From contig DAOTNF010000025.1 of the NCBI GenBank assembly GCA_035450685.1, positions 1-26,728 on the forward strand: a stretch of 26,728 bases of DNA, given 5' to 3'. The DNA comes from Syntrophosphaera sp035450685. GTDB taxonomy: Bacteria > Cloacimonadota > Cloacimonadia > Cloacimonadales > Cloacimonadaceae. The notes under the pieces are model-generated. The model made no database searches and was not told the origin of the DNA. It worked only from the letters and a program-made list of their open reading frames with translations. The translations under genes and the position numbers were made by a program. Shown piece after piece: positions 23,606 through 26,728 of this stretch. The stretch's first letter is position 1; each line of letters starts with the position of its first letter.

Positions 23606-24856
23606 TTAGCGGCGGTATTTCTCCTTCCAGTGCAACTCGGGCTTTTGCAGGGTGGAGTTCCAGAGGTAGCTCTCTATCTTTTCGCGCAGCGAATCGTCAA
23701 TACCCCTCGGCACGGGATAGTAGCCGGAATTGAGTATCCTTTGCAGCAGCGCCACGCTTGCCTGATAGACATCGGTGAGGCCGTATTCGCTGGTGTGTCT
23801 GGCAACGTCGTCTGCCGTGTGGCCATAGAACAGCGCTTTACCGCCCACCCGGGCCAGGTTCAGGGAGGGTATTTCGTAGATGGAGAAAGGCATGCAGTCG
23901 CTGCTGTAGATGCCAAGCCTTTCGCTGAAGAGCAGGCTGTGTTCTTTGAGGATGCCGCCGGAGTAGCCCAGCAGTTCTTTGCTGCCCAGGACAAACATGG
24001 TGTTGCGGCCGATGGGGTCACCTGCGAGGTCAACATTGACCACCAGGCGCAGGCGCTTTTTGATCTCCTCCTGGTGTGCTTCGGCATAGGCAAAACTGCC
24101 CAGCAGGCCCAGTTCCTCGCCGGAAAACCACACCACCCGCAAGTCCCTCTGCGGCTGATGGCGGGCAAAGTGTTCCGCCGCCTTCATCAGGCAGACCGTT
24201 CCCCCCGCGTTGTCGCAAGCGCCGTGCGAGCGCGCCACGGTGTCGTAGTGCCCCACCAGCATGGTCAGATTGGCGTCCCTGCCTTTGCCGGGGATGTCCA
24301 GCACGATGTTGCGGGCTGTCCTGGTCTCGGTCTGCTGCCTGATCTGCAGCCGTATCTGTTTTCCGGAGAGGCGCATGAGCTTTTCCGCGTAGTCGTAGCG
24401 CAGCATCACAGAAGGCACCAGTTCGGATGGCGCGGTGTTCTGCCGGTGGGAAAAGGAGTAGGCCTGCTTCAGCGGGGCGGAGATGCCGATGAAGGCCTTG
24501 ACCCGCGTGTGCTCCACCAGTTCGTGCAGGCGGAACCCGCTGTGGTAATAGAGGACGATCTTATCCTCGTGCATGCCGGGATTCAGCATCAGGACGTCGG
24601 CGTTTTCCAAAAAGACCAGTTCGCCTTCCAGGTCGGTGTCGGGGCAAAGGCCGTAGGGAGTTGCCTCCCAGCTTTGCTTTCCCGCCGTGATTTTCGCCGT
24701 TCCTGCCTCGAAACCCTTGAACTCAAAAGCTTCCAGGCTGGGCTTCAGCCCTTGCTGGCGTAGCCAGCCGCAGATCACATCCTGGGCGCGCTCTTCCCCG
24801 GCAGTTCCTGCCAGCCGCTCAAAATCCAATTGTTGCAATAGCTTGTGAAGAGTCAT
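23606..24856 (-). CDS. M28 family zinc aminopeptidase-like protein
   Basis: This 416-residue protein has a complete M28 metal site: H203 and D205 (GHYDTVARS), D215 (GACDNAGG), E247-E248 (FSGEELGLLGS, base and ligand), D276 (VNVDLAGD) and H346 (YGHTADD). About 200 residues come before the first ligand and include a protease-associated-like insertion. No signal peptide or membrane segment is seen, so it is probably cytoplasmic, unlike many M28 enzymes. It most likely removes N-terminal residues from peptides. The start has GGGAGGA seven bases upstream. It is the third gene behind a nitroreductase and a DUF3795 protein, 18 bases after the latter. Confidence 0.9.
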   Translation of the reverse strand: MTLHKLLQQLDFERLAGTAGEERAQDVICGWLRQQGLKPSLEAFEFKGFEAGTAKITAGKQSWEATPYGLCPDTDLEGELVFLENADVLMLNPGMHEDKIVLYYHSGFRLHELVEHTRVKAFIGISAPLKQAYSFSHRQNTAPSELVPSVMLRYDYAEKLMRLSGKQIRLQIRQQTETRTARNIVLDIPGKGRDANLTMLVGHYDTVARSHGACDNAGGTVCLMKAAEHFARHQPQRDLRVVWFSGEELGLLGSFAYAEAHQEEIKKRLRLVVNVDLAGDPIGRNTMFVLGSKELLGYSGGILKEHSLLFSERLGIYSSDCMPFSIYEIPSLNLARVGGKALFYGHTADDVARHTSEYGLTDVYQASVALLQRILNSGYYPVPRGIDDSLREKIESYLWNSTLQKPELHWKEKYRR

Positions 24857-24874
24857 ATCTATATCCTCCCGCTT

Positions 24875-25192
24875 TTATAATACGTTTTTATTGTCCGGGG
24901 GTTTGCCGCCCCAGATCTGTTTGCCCTTGGGGCAGGGGAAATCGGCGCATTCGGCGCAGGCCTGCAAGTTTCTTTCCAGAGCGCAGGCGCGGATGGCGCA
25001 GACTGAACAAAAATGGAACAGATCGCCTCCGCCCAGGCAGCCGCCGCAGCGGACGCTTTCCCCTTCCTTGCCGGGCTGGGACGGGCAATCTGCCGCCAGC
25101 CTGGCGAGGGCGGCGGAGTCATCATTTTGGGTGGCGGTAAATACGGGGCAGCGGGTGCAGTCGAACCCGCAGGGAGCCAGGCCGGGGCTCAT
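24875..25192 (-). CDS. Small cysteine-rich DUF3795-type protein
   Basis: This 105-residue protein has 12 cysteines. It opens MSPGLAPCGFDCTRCPVF (C8, C12, C15) and continues with VRCGGC (C49, C52), FCSVC (C62, C65), C70 and ACAECADFPC (C79, C82, C87). This pattern matches small DUF3795 proteins, thought to bind metal or an iron-sulfur cluster; the role is unknown. The start ATG at 25192 overlaps the nitroreductase stop as ATGA, so the two are coupled. A longer frame in the same phase runs up to 25804 but is only antiparallel or out-of-frame reading through the nitroreductase gene. Confidence 0.85.
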   Translation of the reverse strand: MSPGLAPCGFDCTRCPVFTATQNDDSAALARLAADCPSQPGKEGESVRCGGCLGGGDLFHFCSVCAIRACALERNLQACAECADFPCPKGKQIWGGKPPDNKNVL

Positions 25193-25752
25193 TGTTCCTT
25201 GCCCGGGTTCATGGTCACGATATCGCAGAGGGAAAGCCGGTCCTTGCTGCCCGCAAAGGAACTGAGGGCTTTGGAATACAGGGATTTCTTCTCCGCGGGA
25301 TACCCGAAGGGCGCCATTGCCACGACCCGCCAGCTTTTGGGCAGATGCAGGTGGCTTTTGAGCTTCTTCTCGCTGAAAGCTGCCAGCCAGCAGCTTCCGA
25401 TGCCGTGGTTCCAGGCGGTGAGGACCATCTGCTGGAAAGAGATGGCGGTATCCACGAGATAGTAGTCTTGATGGTTGATGCGCACGTTGCGGGAGCTGTC
25501 CGCGCAGGCGATGATCAGGCAGGGCGCTTTGCTGATAAAGAAGTTGGAAAGCCCGATAATGCCGCAGTTGAGTGCCAGCTTTTTGATCCGTGCATTGTCG
25601 GTGAAAACGAGGTAGCGCCAGGGCTGCCTGTTTTGGGCGGATGGGGCAAGCCGCCCGGCTTCCAGAATCTCTTTGAGGATATCTTCGGGGATGGGGTCGG
25701 GCAGGAAGTCGCGCACGCTGGCGCGGCTGGCGATAAGTTCCATTAGTTCCAT
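25189..25752 (-). CDS. Nitroreductase family flavoprotein
   Basis: This 187-residue protein has the family opening MELIASRASVRDFLPDPIP, where R10, S12 and R14 fit the FMN-phosphate contacts. APSAQNRQPWRYLVF and AWNHGIGSCWLAAF are further family blocks. It is probably a dimeric FMN-dependent oxidoreductase using NAD(P)H; the natural substrate is unknown. The start at 25752 has GGAGG four bases upstream and a well-formed promoter about 24 bases before it. It leads an operon with the DUF3795 gene (ATGA overlap) and the M28 peptidase. Confidence 0.92.
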   Translation of the reverse strand: MELMELIASRASVRDFLPDPIPEDILKEILEAGRLAPSAQNRQPWRYLVFTDNARIKKLALNCGIIGLSNFFISKAPCLIIACADSSRNVRINHQDYYLVDTAISFQQMVLTAWNHGIGSCWLAAFSEKKLKSHLHLPKSWRVVAMAPFGYPAEKKSLYSKALSSFAGSKDRLSLCDIVTMNPGKEQ

Positions 25753-25775
25753 CGGTCCTCCATGTCTTTGGGAAA

Positions 25776-25804
25776 AATATATCTCGCGCGGCTCCGGGAG
25801 TCAA
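25776..25804 (-). promoter_or_regulatory. Sigma-70-like promoter of the nitroreductase operon
   Basis: TTGACT (25804-25799), a 17-base spacer and TATATT (25781-25776) lie just before the nitroreductase gene. Both hexamers are one or two bases from consensus and the spacing is ideal. It lies in the 82-base gap after the nitrilase-like gene. Confidence 0.75.
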
Positions 25805-25834
25805 GCCTTAATTTTGGTATTGTTGAAGTTTTTA

Positions 25835-26590
25835 TCAGATATCCACAACCAGGATGCCTTCAGTCAGCAAGGGCAGGCTGGCGGCCACCTTGTTGCCTTT
25901 GATGTGCCAGGCGCCCCCGCAATATACGCTATCCTCATCGGTATCGGTTTCTATTGCGTTGCAGGTCAGCACGCTGGCATTCAGATTTGCATATTCAGCC
26001 AGATAGTAGGGGAACTCCGTGTCATCCCACTGCTTTTGGATGTCGCCGGAAAGGGGGAATGCCCTGGCCATGGGATGAAGCGCCACGCCTGGCTTCCCGG
26101 CCTCCAATCTCTTGATTATGCCTTCGTCGAACAGGTCGCCGCAGAGTATGACGCCCAATCTGCCAAAACTGGTATCGAGCACGGGAATTTCGTCGCCGCA
26201 AGAGTAATGCGCCAAACCTATGTCTGGCGGAAGCCAGGTTTCCGACACGCGCCGGTAGTGCAGCTCCGTTGCCCCCTTGCCGTTGATGAGCAGAAAAGAA
26301 TTGTAGATAACTTCGCCATGCAGCTCCAGAAAGCCAAACCCGATGCCAGTGGAATGCCTGGCAGCCAAACCGCGGATTTCGCCAATGACGGGGCTGTCCA
26401 ACCTCAATGCCATGGCTTTATCCAAGGCAAAATCGCCGCTGATATCCAGACCCCCGATGATCGCTTCCGGAAAGATTATCAGGGCGCAATTCCTTTCCCG
26501 CGCCGCTTCGATATGCGGTTCAAACACGCGTGACGCCTGAGACGGTTCATAAATGACCGGTATTGCCGCGGCTGCCATGCGAATGGGCAT
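25835..26590 (-). CDS. Carbon-nitrogen hydrolase (nitrilase superfamily) with altered catalytic lysine
   Basis: This 251-residue protein has the alpha-beta-beta-alpha style of the nitrilase superfamily. The catalytic glutamate is E42 (IIFPEAIIGG) and the nucleophile is C150 (LGVILCGDLFDE). The third residue of the triad, normally lysine in a YxK motif, lines up with R114 in HYRRVSETWL. This could lower or change activity, or my alignment may be off by a few residues. Members of the family hydrolyse amides or nitriles or transfer acyl groups; the substrate here is unknown. The start at 26590 has GGAGG nine bases upstream; a second ATG at 26578 is possible. It stands alone, with its own likely promoter at 26659-26687. 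Confidence 0.85.
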   Translation of the reverse strand: MPIRMAAAAIPVIYEPSQASRVFEPHIEAARERNCALIIFPEAIIGGLDISGDFALDKAMALRLDSPVIGEIRGLAARHSTGIGFGFLELHGEVIYNSFLLINGKGATELHYRRVSETWLPPDIGLAHYSCGDEIPVLDTSFGRLGVILCGDLFDEGIIKRLEAGKPGVALHPMARAFPLSGDIQKQWDDTEFPYYLAEYANLNASVLTCNAIETDTDEDSVYCGGAWHIKGNKVAASLPLLTEGILVVDI

Positions 26591-26658
26591 CTTCTTGTTC
26601 CTCCACTATTTTTTGGGGTTGCGGGGATGGCGGGATCGTATCCGCAATCCTGCAGAAT

Positions 26659-26687
26659 CCTCTAACGCCGGCTTGCTTTCATGTCAA
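26659..26687 (-). promoter_or_regulatory. Possible promoter of the nitrilase-like gene
   Basis: A perfect TTGACA (26687-26682) is followed after 17 bases by TAGAGG, a weak -10. It lies 69 bases before the start codon. The -35 is strong but the -10 is doubtful. Confidence 0.4.
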
Positions 26688-26699
26688 GGAAATTGATTC

Positions 26700-26728
26700 G
26701 CGTAACGGTTTGGCGGGGTGACTTGAGC
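26700..26728 (-). repeat. Edge copy of the nested long hairpin repeat
   Basis: Read on the minus strand, 27 of 29 bases match 18231-18259. The window ends inside the repeat, so the rest of the unit should continue to the right. Its inner arm (CCCCGCCAAA) would restore the one mismatch of the copy at 18241-18250. Confidence 0.75.

Noticed and set aside
25193..25804. N-terminal extension of the DUF3795 frame up to 25804
   Set aside because: This part lies out of frame across the nitroreductase gene, is full of R and P, and the conserved part starts at the ATG at 25192, which overlaps the nitroreductase stop.

Overview
The window reads as a stretch of a bacterial chromosome of moderately high GC, most likely from Candidatus Cloacimonadota or a close relative in the FCB group. 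This is inferred from protein style, not from a marker gene. The clues are secreted proteins with paired GWNLIS-type repeats, a surface module with the motif DVVGAFVGSECRG, C-terminal FlgD-like modules opening with NHPNPFNPST or YPNPF, and a lipid-synthesis cluster that runs into rnc. No rRNA, tRNA, CRISPR array, transposase, integrase or phage gene was found.

Layout. Bases 1-2851 (+) hold the 3' end of a large surface protein and a secreted M14 metallocarboxypeptidase, closed by a strong terminator at 2873-2903. All remaining protein genes are on the minus strand. Two gene-free islands (2904-3416 and 17282-18382) carry families of short dispersed repeats. Between them, read in the direction of transcription from 17281 down to 3417, lie an MFS transporter, then rpmF-plsX-fabH-fabD-fabG-acpP-fabF-rnc, a radical SAM gene, and a tightly overlapping envelope operon (lipoprotein, outer-membrane beta-barrel, membrane-anchored VWA protein). 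Beyond 18382, again read downward from 26590, come a nitrilase-like amidohydrolase, a nitroreductase-DUF3795-M28 peptidase operon, an add-gmhA-endonuclease I operon, and a second secreted M14 peptidase.

How the genes work together. The rpmF-to-fabF run supplies acyl-ACP initiation (FabD, FabH), elongation (FabF), the first reduction (FabG), the carrier (AcpP) and acyl-phosphate for phospholipid synthesis (PlsX). FabZ, an enoyl reductase and acetyl-CoA carboxylase are not here. Two M14 peptidases, an exported endonuclease I, an adenosine deaminase and an M28 peptidase fit a scavenger of peptides and nucleic acids.

The most unusual signals are non-coding. A ~103-bp element occurs once in each island in opposite orientation, and its substitutions hint at a conserved reading frame. 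A hairpin repeat family occurs in short, nested-long and collapsed forms, with another copy at the right edge. A 14-bp perfect hairpin separates acpP from fabF. The leader of the lipoprotein operon can form two mutually exclusive hairpins, one of which covers the ribosome binding site. No complete new enzyme system or defence system could be supported.
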